Positions 8,638 to 20,125 are shown, numbered from the stretch's first letter. The stretch: DNA of 64,000 bases from DASQFQ01 sp963730115 (GCA_963730115.1 CAVSQM010000001.1:1-64000), one strand, 5' to 3'. Numbers and translations: made by a program. Notes: a model not told the origin generated them from the sequence alone.

Positions 8638-9651
8638 ATGCGCAAGGCAATCGCACGGACGCTCCCGTTGTCCCTGCTCGTCGCGGGAGCGCTCGCCGCG
8701 CCCGCTCCTGCGGCGACCGTCGCCTCGGGGGAGCTCGAGTGGACGCAGTTCAACGTTTACGAGCTCGCCGCTCCCGCGGGCACGAATCGCACCTGGCTCG
8801 GCTACGTCACCGGCGGCGCGCCGCTGGCCAACGGCAGCGCGACCGCCAACGACAGCGCGACCGGCGCCGCCGTCACGCCCGCCAGCACGCGCGGCGCCGA
8901 CCAGGCCTACTCCTTCGGCTTCCCCACCGGCACCGGCGGCACCTACGACGAGTACACGGGCACGGGCACGGTCGAGCTGACCGGCACGCTCACGTTCACC
9001 TCCGCCGCGCACGGCTTCACGATCAGCGTCGAGGATCCGCAGCTCGAGCTCGCCGGCAACAGCGGCCGGCTGTTCGCCTCGGGCGTGAAGGCGGGCGCCC
9101 CGGGCGCCACCTACGACCGCAGCCAGCCGGTGTTCGACCTCGATCTCTCCGACGCGACGGTGACGTTGCACGCGGACGGCACCCGCACGCTGAGCGGGAT
9201 CGTCCCGTCGATCGCCACCGCCGACTACGTCTTCCCGGGCTACGCCCAGGGCGCGGGCCCTGAGCGCACGCCTGACACCTTCGGCACGATGACCCTTCGC
9301 CTCGGGCTGGCTCCTGACACCGGCCCGGGCACCCAGGGGCCCGCCGGAGCGGACGGAGCCGCCGGGCCGGCGGGTGCAGCCGGCCCGGCAGGCCCGCCCG
9401 GTCCTCAGGGGCAGCGAGGTCGGGCCGGCAAGCGCGTGCAGATCGCCACGCTCGCGAAGGCCCCGTTCAAGGGCCGTGCCACCCGCAAGGGCCGGCTGAC
9501 CACGCGCAAGGGCAAGCTCGTGGCGCGCGCGACCGTGCGCGGCCGCAAGCTCACGCTGACGCTGGAGCCGCGCGTGACCGCGGCGAGACTCAAGGGGACG
9601 TACGTGCTCAAGGTGCCCGGCCGCAAGGCGGTCCGGGTGAAGGTCCGCTAG
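8638..9651 (+). CDS. Secreted HtaA-domain protein with collagen-like stalk
   Basis: 337 aa. A signal peptide (LPLSLLVAGALAAPAPAA) leads into an HtaA domain of about 200 residues (TVASGELEWTQFNVYELA; YDEYTGTGTVELTGTLTF; FTISVEDPQLEL). Residues about 231-266 are twelve uninterrupted Gly-X-Y triplets (GTQGPAGADGAAG onward), a collagen-like stalk. A basic beta-rich tail of about 70 aa follows (KGRLTTRKGKLVARA) and might bind cell-wall polymer. It probably captures haem outside the cell and hands it to the importer encoded divergently. RBS GAGAGGA is 5 nt before ATG 8638. The last 4 nt overlap the convergent HAD gene. Confidence 0.82.
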   Translation: MRKAIARTLPLSLLVAGALAAPAPAATVASGELEWTQFNVYELAAPAGTNRTWLGYVTGGAPLANGSATANDSATGAAVTPASTRGADQAYSFGFPTGTGGTYDEYTGTGTVELTGTLTFTSAAHGFTISVEDPQLELAGNSGRLFASGVKAGAPGATYDRSQPVFDLDLSDATVTLHADGTRTLSGIVPSIATADYVFPGYAQGAGPERTPDTFGTMTLRLGLAPDTGPGTQGPAGADGAAGPAGAAGPAGPPGPQGQRGRAGKRVQIATLAKAPFKGRATRKGRLTTRKGKLVARATVRGRKLTLTLEPRVTAARLKGTYVLKVPGRKAVRVKVR

Positions 9652-10280
9652 GGAGCGAGCAGCTGGGCGGCGACCTCGCCGAGGTCGTCGCCCACCACGC
9701 TCGGCACCCCGCCGACGAACGCGGGCACCATGCCGGGGCGGCGCACGAAGGCCGCCCTGCAGCCCGCGGCCAGCGCGCCTGAGCAGTCCCACGCGTGGCA
9801 GGCGACGAGCGTGACGTCGCCCAGCTCGACCCCGAACGCCTCGGCGGCGAAGCGATAGGGCTCGGGCGCGGGCTTGAGCCGGCCGGCCTCCTCGGCCGAC
9901 AGGATCGCGGCGAAGCGGTCGGCGATGCCGGCGTGCCGCAGCGCTTCCGTCACGCTCTCGGCGGGCGAGTTGGTCAGCGCGCACAGCGTCAACCCGCCCT
10001 CGCGCAGCTGGTCGAGCGCGGGCGCCACGTCGGGGTGCAGCGGCAGCTGCCGCATCGCCGCGGTGAGCTCGTCGGCGTCGGGCCCGCCGCCGACGATCTC
10101 GAGCGCGAGGTGGGACGCGGCCGGGAACGAGACGTCGCGACCGGTGATGAGCCCCACGAACACCAGCCGCAGCAGCTCCGCGAACCAGCGCTCGCGCACC
10201 TCGGTGCTCCCGAACAGGCCGTCGAGCGCCCGCAGGTCGAGCAAGGTCTCGTTGACGTCGAAGGCGATCACGCGAGGCAC
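9648..10280 (-). CDS. HAD-superfamily hydrolase, haloacid dehalogenase type II-like
   Basis: 210 aa soluble enzyme. Motif I is FDVNETLLDL with nucleophile Asp8, the L-2-haloacid dehalogenase style (DVNETL). Motif II is ALTNSP, motif III the Lys in GRLKPAPEPY, and motif IV region LVACHAWDCSGALAAG. The DVNETLLD plus CHAWD combination is typical of the haloacid dehalogenase type II subgroup; the substrate is not determinable from sequence. Start GTG 10280. The gene is divergent from the epimerase at 10313 and converges on the HtaA gene with a 4-nt overlap (CTAG). Confidence 0.85.
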   Translation of the reverse strand: MPRVIAFDVNETLLDLRALDGLFGSTEVRERWFAELLRLVFVGLITGRDVSFPAASHLALEIVGGGPDADELTAAMRQLPLHPDVAPALDQLREGGLTLCALTNSPAESVTEALRHAGIADRFAAILSAEEAGRLKPAPEPYRFAAEAFGVELGDVTLVACHAWDCSGALAAGCRAAFVRRPGMVPAFVGGVPSVVGDDLGEVAAQLLAP

Positions 10281-10312
10281 TGCTCGAAGGGTAATCGGGT
10301 AGGGGTCGGTCG

Positions 10313-11419
10313 ATGACCGTCCTCGTCACCGGCGCCACCGGCTTCGTCGGCGCCCACGTCACGAAGGCGCTCGTCGAGCGCGGCGACGACGTGCGCGCCG
10401 GCTACCGCAATCCCGACCGCCTGCCGCGCCTCGGCGACCTCGACGTCGAGCCGGTCGAGGGCGAGGTGCTCGACCTCGACGCCATGCGCAGCGCGATGCG
10501 GGGCTGCGACACGGTCTTCCACGTCGCCGGCTACGTCGCCTCGAAGCCGGTCGAGAAGGTCTGGGAGCTCAACCAGCGCGGCCCGCTCGTCGCCGTCGAG
10601 GCGGCGGCCATGGAGGAGGTGCCGCGGCTCGTGCTCACCTCGACGATCTCCGCCGTCGGCACCGCCGACGGCCGCCCCGCCGACGAGGACAACCCGTATC
10701 CGGAGGACGGGCTCGGGCTCGTCTACGCCGACGCCAAGCGCGGCGGCGAGCGCGAGGCGATCGCGGCCGGCGAGCGGCTCGGGGTCGAGGTCGTCGTCGT
10801 CAACCCCGCCTACGTGCTCGGCGTGCCGGTCGACACCTCGCAGCCGGGGGAGACCTCGACCCGGATCGTCGGCAACTACCTGCGCGGCCGCCTGCCCGCG
10901 GTGCTCGACGCCGCCATCAACTTCGTCGACGTCGAGGACGTCGCCGACGGCCACCTGCTCGCCGCCGACAAGGGCAAGCCCGGCGAGCGCTACATCCTCG
11001 GCGGCCACAACCGCGCCTGGGCGGAGCTGATCGACATGGTCGCCCACGCCTCGGGCGTCCACCACCCGCTGCTCGTCGTGCCCTCGGAGGTCGGCGCGAT
11101 CGCCCGCCTGCGCGAGCGCCTCGGCCTGCCGGGCGCGATCTCCGCCGAGGCCTTCGGCCTGATGGGGCAGGACTGGCGGTTCACGTCCGCCAAGGCCAAG
11201 CGCGAGCTCGGCTACCGCCCGCGGCCGCTCGCGCAGACGATCTCGGCCACCGCGGAGTGGTACCTGGACCTGATCGGCAGCGGCGCGTTCGACGACGCGG
11301 ACCGCTCGCCGCTGTCGGTCGCCGCCGAGGGGCTGGCCGCCGTCGGCCGGCTCGGCCTATTGTGGCCACTGCGCCCGGCTGAGAAGCTGCTTCGCCGGAG
11401 GTTGCTCGCAGGCCGCTGA
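10313..11419 (+). CDS. NAD(P)-dependent epimerase/dehydratase family protein (dihydroflavonol-reductase-like, extended SDR)
   Basis: 368 aa extended SDR. The Rossmann motif TGATGFVGAHV is at residues 6-16 and the catalytic YxxxK is in LVYADAKRGGE. NFVDVEDVADGHLLA and the YILGGHN segment are typical of the HpnA/dihydroflavonol-reductase-like subgroup acting on sugar or hydroxyl substrates. The C-terminus has an extra hydrophobic/basic segment (LGLLWPLRPAEKLLRRRLL) that may touch the membrane. It is 11 nt upstream of the acyl-CoA synthetase gene, suggesting co-transcription and perhaps a lipid-related substrate (inference). Confidence 0.84.
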   Translation: MTVLVTGATGFVGAHVTKALVERGDDVRAGYRNPDRLPRLGDLDVEPVEGEVLDLDAMRSAMRGCDTVFHVAGYVASKPVEKVWELNQRGPLVAVEAAAMEEVPRLVLTSTISAVGTADGRPADEDNPYPEDGLGLVYADAKRGGEREAIAAGERLGVEVVVVNPAYVLGVPVDTSQPGETSTRIVGNYLRGRLPAVLDAAINFVDVEDVADGHLLAADKGKPGERYILGGHNRAWAELIDMVAHASGVHHPLLVVPSEVGAIARLRERLGLPGAISAEAFGLMGQDWRFTSAKAKRELGYRPRPLAQTISATAEWYLDLIGSGAFDDADRSPLSVAAEGLAAVGRLGLLWPLRPAEKLLRRRLLAGR

Positions 11420-11430
11420 GGAGGTCGGAG

Positions 11431-13032
11431 ATGGGGCTGTCGTACTCGCAAGGACTCGGGACCACCCCGCTGCTGGGGGAGACGATCGGCGAGAACTTCG
11501 ACCGCGCGGTGGCCACCTACCCGGACCGCGACGCGCTCGTCGTGCGTCATCAGGACGTCCACTGGACCTACGCCGAGCTCGGTGAGCGGGTCGACCATGC
11601 CGCCCGCGCGCTCGCGGCGCTCGGCCTCGCCAAGGGCGACCGCGTCGGCATCTGGGCGCCCAACTGCGCCGAGTGGGTCGTCGTCCAGTTCGCGACCGCG
11701 AAGCTGGGCGTGATCCTGGTCAACGTCAACCCGGCCTACCGCACGACCGAGCTCGCCTACGCGCTGCGGCAGTCGGGCTGCAAGGCGCTCGTCTCGGCGA
11801 CGCGGTTCAAGACCTCCGACTACCGGGCGATGATCGACGAGGTCCGCGCCGAGCTGCCGGACCTCGAGCACGTGCTCTACATCGGCGAGGGCCTGTTCGA
11901 CGGCGAGGCGGACGACGTCGAGTGGCCCGAGCTCGACCCGTTCGAGCCGATCAACATCCAGTACACGAGCGGCACCACGGGCTTGCCCAAGGGCGCCACG
12001 CTGTCGCACTCCAACATCCTCAACAACGGGTTCCTCGTCGGCGAGTTCTGCAACTACACCGAGGCGGACCGCGTCTGCATCCCGGTGCCCTTCTACCACT
12101 GCTTCGGCATGGTCATGGGCAACCTCAGCTGCGTCTCCCACGGCGCTTGCATGGTCATCCCGGCGCCGGGCTTCGAGCCCGCCGCCACGCTCGCGGCGGT
12201 CGCCGAGCAGCGCTGCACGAGCCTCTACGGCGTCCCGACGATGTTCATCGCCGAGCTCGAGGACGCGAGCTTCGACGACCACGATCTCTCGTCGCTGCGC
12301 ACCGGGATCATGGCCGGCTCGCCGTGCCCCGAGCAGGTCATGCGCAAGGTCATCGACCGCATGCACATGGAGGGCGTGACGATCTGTTACGGGATGACCG
12401 AGACCTCGCCGGTATCGACCCAGACGACCGCGGAGGACGAGCTCGAGCGCCGCGTCCGCACCGTCGGGCGCGTGCATCCGCACGTCGAGGTGAAGATCGT
12501 CGACCCGGAGTCGGGCCGCATGGTCCCGCGCGGCGAGCCGGGCGAGCTGTGCACGCGCGGCTACAGCGTGATGCTCGGCTACTGGGAGGACCCGGAGCGC
12601 ACGAGCGAGACGATCGACGCCGCGCGCTTCATGCACACGGGCGACCTCGCGACGATGGACGACGAGGGCTACGTGAAGATCGTCGGCCGCTCGAAGGACA
12701 TGATCATCCGCGGCGGCGAGAACGTGTACCCGCGCGAGATCGAGGAGTTCCTCTACACGCACGACGCGATCTCCGACGCGGCCGTCTACGGCGTGCCCGA
12801 CCCGCGCTACGGCGAGGCCGTGATGGTCTCCGTGATCCTGCGCGAGGGGGCGGTGCTGACCGAGGACGAGCTGCGCGACTTCTGCGACGGCAAGATCGCC
12901 CACTACAAGGTGCCGAAGCACGTCGTCTTCGTCGACGAGTTCCCGATGACGGTCACGGGAAAGATCCAGAAGTACAAGATGCGTGACGCAGCGGTCGACG
13001 AGCTCGGCCTGGCGGAGGCACATCCTGCCTGA
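11431..13032 (+). CDS. AMP-binding acyl-CoA synthetase (FadD-like)
   Basis: 533 aa ANL-superfamily enzyme that activates a carboxylic acid as acyl-AMP, then acyl-CoA. Visible motifs are the P-loop YTSGTTGLPKGATLSH, A5 CYGMTETSPVS, A8 GRSKDMIIRGGENVYP and the A10 lysine in VTGKIQKYKM. Its close relatives are medium/long-chain acyl-CoA ligases; chain length cannot be read from sequence. RBS GGAGG lies upstream of ATG 11431. The 3' end overlaps the annotated GTG start of the ATP-grasp gene by 50 nt. Confidence 0.9.
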   Translation: MGLSYSQGLGTTPLLGETIGENFDRAVATYPDRDALVVRHQDVHWTYAELGERVDHAARALAALGLAKGDRVGIWAPNCAEWVVVQFATAKLGVILVNVNPAYRTTELAYALRQSGCKALVSATRFKTSDYRAMIDEVRAELPDLEHVLYIGEGLFDGEADDVEWPELDPFEPINIQYTSGTTGLPKGATLSHSNILNNGFLVGEFCNYTEADRVCIPVPFYHCFGMVMGNLSCVSHGACMVIPAPGFEPAATLAAVAEQRCTSLYGVPTMFIAELEDASFDDHDLSSLRTGIMAGSPCPEQVMRKVIDRMHMEGVTICYGMTETSPVSTQTTAEDELERRVRTVGRVHPHVEVKIVDPESGRMVPRGEPGELCTRGYSVMLGYWEDPERTSETIDAARFMHTGDLATMDDEGYVKIVGRSKDMIIRGGENVYPREIEEFLYTHDAISDAAVYGVPDPRYGEAVMVSVILREGAVLTEDELRDFCDGKIAHYKVPKHVVFVDEFPMTVTGKIQKYKMRDAAVDELGLAEAHPA

Positions 13033-14389
13033 GCCGGACTACTACGACGAGGCCTACGAGGACTCCGGCGAGCCACGCCCGCACTACCGCGCGGCGCTCG
13101 AGGCGCTGCAGGAACGCGATCTCGCCGACGTCGGCCGGCGGCTGCGCGCGCGCGTCCAGGAGCGCGAGGTCCGCTACGGCGCGACCGGCCCGGACAAGTT
13201 CGTCATCGACGCCGTGCCGCGCTTCTTCACCCCCGGCGAGTGGGACACGCTCGACCGCGGCCTCGCCCAGCGCGTGCGCGCGCTCGACGCCTTCCTGCGC
13301 GACGCCTACGGCGAGCGGCGGATCGTCGACGCCGGCGTCGTGCCCGGCCGCCTGATCGAGGACGGCGCGTTCTACGAGCCGGACATGCAGGGCGTCGACG
13401 TGCCGGTGTGGTGCGGCTTCGCGGGGCTCGACGTCGTGCGCGGCGTCGACGGCGCGTTCGCCGTGCTGGAGGACAACGTGCGGATGCCGACCGGGCTCGG
13501 CTTCGCGCCGCTGGCCTGGGAGGCGGTCGCCGACCTGCTCGACGGCTCGCTGCCGGATCACAGCCCTGGGCGCGGCGAGTCCGACGAGCGCTTCAAGGCG
13601 ATCCTGCGCTCGGTCGCGCCCGGCGGCGGCGGCGACCCGTCGATCGTGGTGCTCGGCGACGGCTTCGAGAACGACGCCCAGTGGGAGATCTCCGACGTCG
13701 CCTTCCGCCTCGGCGTGCCGATGGTCGGGCTCGACGACCTGCGCCAGCGAGACGGCCGCGTCTACGCGCACGTCGATGGGCGGCGACGGCAGGTCGACGT
13801 CATCTACCGGCGGTCGAACTACCACCTGCTGCGCGACGAGGACGGCTCGCCGAGCGCGCTGGCGGAGAAGCTGCTCGAGCCGATCCGGCGCGGCACCGTC
13901 ACTGTCGTCAACCCGCCCGGCGTGGGGATCGCGGACGACAAGCTCGCGCACGTCTACGTCGACGAGATGATCCGCTTCTACCTCGCCGAGGAGCCGGTGA
14001 TCGCGCCCGCGCAGTCCTACGACCTCGCCGACGAGGAGGCGCGCGAGGCCGTGTTCGGTCGGCTCGGGGACCTGGTGGTCAAGGTCCGCGACCGCGTCGG
14101 CGGCGAGGGCGTCCTGTTCGGCGAGGACGCCGAGGGCGCGCGCGGCGACATCGAGGACGCGCCGGGGGACTTCATCGCCCAGGAGCTCGTCGAGCTCTCG
14201 CGCCACCCGACGCTGTTCGACGGCGAGCTCTCGCCGCGGCGGATCGACCTGCGGCCGCTGATCGCCCACGACGGCGGCGACGCGGCCACCGTGCTGGGCG
14301 GGCTCACGCGCGTCGCGCTCGGCAAGGACTCGAAGGTGGTCAACATGGCGCAGGGCGGCGGCGTGAAGGCGACCTGGACGGCGCTGTGA
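12983..14389 (+). CDS. Circularly permuted ATP-grasp type 2 family protein
   Basis: About 468 aa. The pattern LPEPDYYDEAYEDSGEPRPHY at the start, then YGATGPDKFVIDAVPRFF, LEDNVRMPTGLGFAPLAWE, VVLGDGFENDAQWE and VINPPG-like TVTVVNPPGVGIADDKL, is that of the DUF404/DUF407 circularly permuted ATP-grasp proteins, presumed ligases for peptides or amino acids. The start is uncertain. GTG 12983 lies 50 nt inside the previous gene, yet family similarity begins only at about 13028. A GGAGG at about 13014 sits 6 nt before an in-frame CTG at 13025. The alpha-E and transglutaminase genes that usually accompany this family are absent; an unknown 126-aa gene follows with a GTGA overlap. Confidence 0.82.
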   Translation: MTQRSTSSAWRRHILPEPDYYDEAYEDSGEPRPHYRAALEALQERDLADVGRRLRARVQEREVRYGATGPDKFVIDAVPRFFTPGEWDTLDRGLAQRVRALDAFLRDAYGERRIVDAGVVPGRLIEDGAFYEPDMQGVDVPVWCGFAGLDVVRGVDGAFAVLEDNVRMPTGLGFAPLAWEAVADLLDGSLPDHSPGRGESDERFKAILRSVAPGGGGDPSIVVLGDGFENDAQWEISDVAFRLGVPMVGLDDLRQRDGRVYAHVDGRRRQVDVIYRRSNYHLLRDEDGSPSALAEKLLEPIRRGTVTVVNPPGVGIADDKLAHVYVDEMIRFYLAEEPVIAPAQSYDLADEEAREAVFGRLGDLVVKVRDRVGGEGVLFGEDAEGARGDIEDAPGDFIAQELVELSRHPTLFDGELSPRRIDLRPLIAHDGGDAATVLGGLTRVALGKDSKVVNMAQGGGVKATWTAL

Positions 14390-14766
14390 GCCGGGCGCGC
14401 GTCGTGGTCGACGCCGCCCGCGCGCTGTCGCGCAACCGGGCCGTGCGGGCCGCGGCGGCGACCGCCGCGGCGAAGGCGGCCTCGCGCGCCGAGCCGGTGC
14501 TGCGGGAGCGCTACGAGCGCTGGAGCGGCGCCCGCACGGATCGCATGCTGGCGATCCGGCTCGCGCGCCAGATCCAGGGCCGCTGGTCGGAGAACACGAT
14601 CATCAGCGGCCGGCCGCACCATGTCGTGTGGAAGGACCGTGTGCCGGTCGAGGCGTTCCCGCCGGTCGAGGACCTCGAGCTGCGGCCCGAGTTGCGCGAC
14701 TTCGACCCGGGCCTCATGAAGGTCCCGCCGCCCGAGCGCGGGCGGCGGTCACTTATGAAACGTTAG
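14386..14766 (+). CDS. Hypothetical protein coupled to ATP-grasp gene (126 aa)
   Basis: I recognise no family. The N-terminal third is Ala/Arg rich and helical (ARALSRNRAVRAAAATAAAK); the middle has SGARTDRMLAIRLARQIQGR and the C-terminal part WSENTIISGRPHHVVWKDR, then an acidic/proline tail. It starts with GTG 14386 inside the ATP-grasp stop (GTGA), so translation is coupled. It is probably a partner or substrate-carrier of the ATP-grasp enzyme (inference from coupling only). 27 nt separate it from ftsH. Confidence 0.6.
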   Translation: MSRARVVVDAARALSRNRAVRAAAATAAAKAASRAEPVLRERYERWSGARTDRMLAIRLARQIQGRWSENTIISGRPHHVVWKDRVPVEAFPPVEDLELRPELRDFDPGLMKVPPPERGRRSLMKR

Positions 14767-14793
14767 TCAGCTCCTGCGAGAATCCCGGCCCAT

Positions 14794-16770
<1,977 letters not shown>

Positions 16771-16786
<16 letters not shown>

Positions 16787-18673
16787 ACGAAGCGCGCGGT
16801 GGCGTCGCGCGCGATCGCCGCGCGCGCGGGCTGGGCGAGCGTGAGCCGGCGGGCGCCGCACAGGCGGTCGGCCGCCAGCGGGCGGCCCCACGGGTCGGGC
16901 GTGCGCTCGCGGTAGCACGCGAGCACGACCGTGCGCCGGCGCGAGCCGAGGAAGCGCAGCGTCGCCGTGGCGGCGTAGACGCCGGCGCGCACGCGGCGCA
17001 GCGGGACGCTGCGGGCGCGGCGCGCGCGCCGGGTCCCCTTGCGCATCAGGTAGAAGTGCGCGCGCTTGGCGGTCAGGCGCACGCTACGCGGGCCCTGGAC
17101 GACGAACGTCTCGCGGAAGCGCCCGCCGCCCAGCGGGCGGCGGCGGAAGCGAGCGAGCAGGTCGGCGTGGACGGTCGCCTCCGCGCTCGTCAGCCCCGCC
17201 GCCAGCGCTCGGTAGCGGGTGTTGCGGCCGGGCCGCACGGTGAGGCTCCAGCTGCCGTCTGCGCCTGTCGCCGCCACGCCACGGTGGCGCCAGCGGCCGT
17301 CGAACGGCCATGCGTCGGCCTCGACCGTCACTGCCTGCCCCGCGATCGCCGGCGCTCCGGTCAGCTGTCCGCCGAGGCGGAGCCGGCGGCCGGCGAGCAC
17401 CTGGCGGCGCGCGGGGAGGAGCGAGAGCGAGGGGCCGGACGGGACGGATGAGCCGCTGCCCGCGGGAGCGGGCGAGCCGCCGCCCGGGCTGACCGTCCCG
17501 GGCGGAGGCAGGGTCCCGCACTGCGCCGGTGCGGCGCCGCCTGGCCCGTAGGCGACGAGGAAGCGCCCGGCCGGCACGAGCAGGCGCCCGCCGCCGGCGC
17601 CGAGTCCGGAATCGGGCCGGTCGACGTTGCCGGTGCCCGTCCCCACCGGCTCGCCCGCGGTGCTCGCGCACCAGTCGGCGACGCCGTCGGAGCGCCGCAA
17701 CGCCACGACGTAGCCCTCGTCGGAGCCGGCGTAGACGTGGCCCGCCGACACGAGCGGCGCCTCGGCTGACAGACCGCCGATCGATGACGTCCAGCGGCCA
17801 ACCCACGAGCGCGCGTCGACGGCCAGGATGCCGCCGGCCCACGGGACATAGGCGGTGCCGTCGGCGAACGCCGGCGCGCCCTGGAAGTCGGCGCTGCCCA
17901 CTTGGGCGCCGTTCGCCGCGGCGTAGATCGCACCGTTGTCGCCCAGCGGGTAGACGAGCCCGCCGTGCACGGCGGGGGTGACGTCGCCGCCGCCGGTGCA
18001 GTCGCCGTGGTGCTCCCAGCGCGTCGCCCCGGTGTCGCGGTTGAAGGCGTAGGCGTGCCCGCAGACGAGGCTGACGTAGGCGCTGGTGGCGTCGACCGCG
18101 GGGCTGCCGCCGCCGGTCGGCAGGCGCGCGGCTCCACTGCACGACGCCGTCGGTGGCTCGGACGCCGTAGGCCGTGCCGCCGGAGCCCGCGCCGATGGCG
18201 TAGACGCGGCCGTCGCGCGCGGCGGGCGGAGAGTCGAACGAGTACTGGCCGGGGAGCTTCCGGTTCCAGAGCGTCGCGCCGTCGGCGGGAGCGAGCGCGG
18301 TCAGGTCGCCGTCGGAGTCGAGCACGAACAGGCGGCCGCCGTCGTAGGCGAGCCCTGACCAGTAGTAGGTGCCGGCGATCGGGCGGGTCCAGAGGACGGC
18401 GCCGCTGGCGAGGTCGAGCGCGACGACCGTCGTCCCGTAGCCGCTGCCGGCGCTGCGCGCGCTCACGAAGACCGTGTTGCCGGCGACGACCGGATACGAG
18501 ACCGCGGCGCCGAAGTCGCGCGCCCACAGGACGCCGAGGGCGGGCTCGGGCGCGCCGGTCACGCGGTTGTCTCGCGTGGGGTCGCCGCGGAACGTGGTGG
18601 TGGCGGGCGTGGCGGCGTGCGCGGCAGTCGCCACGAGCGCCAGCCAGACCGCCGCGCCGACCAGGATCCGCAT
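16771..18673 (-). CDS. Secreted PQQ/quinoprotein-type beta-propeller repeat protein (frameshifted in this sequence)
   Basis: About 633 aa once reframed. Signal peptide RILVGAAVWLALVATAAHAA. At least six propeller blades follow, each with the pattern of a variable strand then ALDLASGAVLWTR, ALAPADGATLWNR, AFNRDTGATRWEH or ALRRSDGVADW, as in BamB/PQQ-like proteins. A Pro/Gly/Ser linker (GTVSPGGGSPAPAGSG) leads to an Ig-like region and a basic C-terminal domain (RRTVVLACYRERTPDPWG). Frame change near 18120. It lacks an obvious PQQ dehydrogenase active site, so a structural or binding role is likelier than catalysis. Function is unknown. Confidence 0.8.
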
Positions 18674-18702
18674 GGTTCGCGGATACCCAGAGGCGGCCGA
18701 GC

Positions 18703-19650
18703 TCAGGCGACCGCGCGGCCGCGCTGAACGCCGGTGTCCTCGCTGTCGAGCCGCTGCTGTGCGGCGCTCAGCAGCTCGCCGGTCTCCGTGAGGTAGTCCC
18801 GCCACGAGCGCGTGGGGGTGTAGCCCAGGAGGCGCTCGGCCTTGGCGATGTTGATGCCGGAGGCGTCGGGGCGGGGGAGCGGCTCGCGCAGCTCGATGGC
18901 GTCGCCGTGGTGGTGGCGGATGATGTCGGCGAGCGGGCGGTTGGCGTGGTTGTCGGGGCTGGCGATGTAGAAGACCTCGTGCGTGTCGAGCTCCGACTCG
19001 GCGGCGAGCTCGAGCGCGTCGGCGAGGTCGTAGACGTCGATGTAGGCCCACAGCGAGGCGCTGGGCTCGGCTTCCGGGTCGCGCAGGGCCGGGCCGAGGT
19101 CGTGGGCGTAGTTGCCCTCCCACTGGACCCAGCTGGGCCGGATGGTCAGGCAGCGGATGTCGGAGCGGCGCATGGCGGCGTCCATCAGCAGCTCGCCGAA
19201 GTACTTGGCGGTCGCGTAGGGATCCTGCGGGCGGATCGGATGCTCCTCGTCGACCGGCGCGTAGTCGGGCAGGAACATGCGCTCGGCGAAGAAGAAGCCG
19301 GGGACGGTCTCGGAGGAGACGTTGACGTAGCGCGGGACGCCGAAGCGGATCGCCGCCTCGAGCGTGTTGAAGACGCTCATCAGGTTGTTGTGGAAGACGG
19401 TGTGGGCGGGGTTGCGCGACGGCTCGGGCAGCGCGGCGGCGTGGATCACCGCGTCATGGCCGCGGACGACCGCGAACGCGTCGCCGGCGTCGGTGAGGTC
19501 GGCCTGCACGTAGCGTGGGACGTCCGGGCCGGCCGCCTCGAACACGGGGAGGGCGCGGTCGCAGGCGGTGACGTCGTGGCCGGCGCGGTGCAGCGCGTCG
19601 ACGGTGGCCGACCCGACCTTCCCGCGCGAGCCGGTCACGAGGATGCGCAT
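18703..19650 (-). CDS. NAD-dependent epimerase/dehydratase family protein
   Basis: 315 aa extended SDR. The Rossmann motif is TGSRGKVGSATV, the catalytic serine pair is in NVSSETVPG, and YxxxK is in DPYATAKYFGE. RPSWVQWEGNY and IDVYDLADALELA are typical of UDP-sugar epimerase relatives. The LLGYTPTRSW motif near the C-terminus is common in nucleoside-sugar epimerases. Substrate unknown. It starts at ATG 19650, divergent from the FHA gene across 70 bp, and ends 30 nt before the start of the propeller gene, which could be co-transcribed. Confidence 0.85.
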   Translation of the reverse strand: MRILVTGSRGKVGSATVDALHRAGHDVTACDRALPVFEAAGPDVPRYVQADLTDAGDAFAVVRGHDAVIHAAALPEPSRNPAHTVFHNNLMSVFNTLEAAIRFGVPRYVNVSSETVPGFFFAERMFLPDYAPVDEEHPIRPQDPYATAKYFGELLMDAAMRRSDIRCLTIRPSWVQWEGNYAHDLGPALRDPEAEPSASLWAYIDVYDLADALELAAESELDTHEVFYIASPDNHANRPLADIIRHHHGDAIELREPLPRPDASGINIAKAERLLGYTPTRSWRDYLTETGELLSAAQQRLDSEDTGVQRGRAVA

Positions 19651-19720
19651 GGCGCCGCACCCTACGCAATTGGGGTCAAGAACTTATCTCGCGCTTGGGT
19701 TCGCTGCCGACACTTCTTTC

Positions 19721-20125
19721 ATGACGCTCGCACCCCCCATCTCCGACGCTCCGACGCAGGTCACACGCTCGCGCCCGCGCGTCAGTGACCGCGTGCGCCG
19801 CAACGCCGCTCTTACGGCGGGGCAGCTGGCTCCCGGCCGTTATCTGGCGATCGAGGACGGCGGCGAGGTCGTCGTGATCGCCGTCGGCGAGGGCACACTT
19901 CACCTCGGCCGCGGGATTGCCGCCGACGTCGTGCTCGAGGACCGCTCGGTCTCGCGCCGGCACGCGGTCATCACCTGCCGTGGCGGCGAGGTCATGCTGC
20001 TCGACGACCGCAGCCTCAACGGCGTGCACGTCAACGGCGAGCGCGTCGCCCAGGCGCGGCTGCGCGACGGCGACGCGATCGCGGTCGGCGACGTGCAGAT
20101 GCGCTTCCTGATCGTCGGCTACTAG
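19721..20125 (+). CDS. FHA-domain protein
   Basis: 134 aa. The C-terminal 80 residues form a forkhead-associated domain that binds phosphothreonine peptides. The conserved residues are visible: GTLHLGRGIAADVVL, SVSRRHAVI, and LNGVHVNGERV. The N-terminal 50 residues are basic and include RPRVSDRVRRNAALT, which could be a phosphorylation or docking segment. No Ser/Thr kinase gene lies nearby, so its partner is encoded elsewhere. ATG 19721 is chosen because the ORF upstream of it reads through the promoter region of the divergent epimerase. Confidence 0.85.
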   Translation: MTLAPPISDAPTQVTRSRPRVSDRVRRNAALTAGQLAPGRYLAIEDGGEVVVIAVGEGTLHLGRGIAADVVLEDRSVSRRHAVITCRGGEVMLLDDRSLNGVHVNGERVAQARLRDGDAIAVGDVQMRFLIVGY

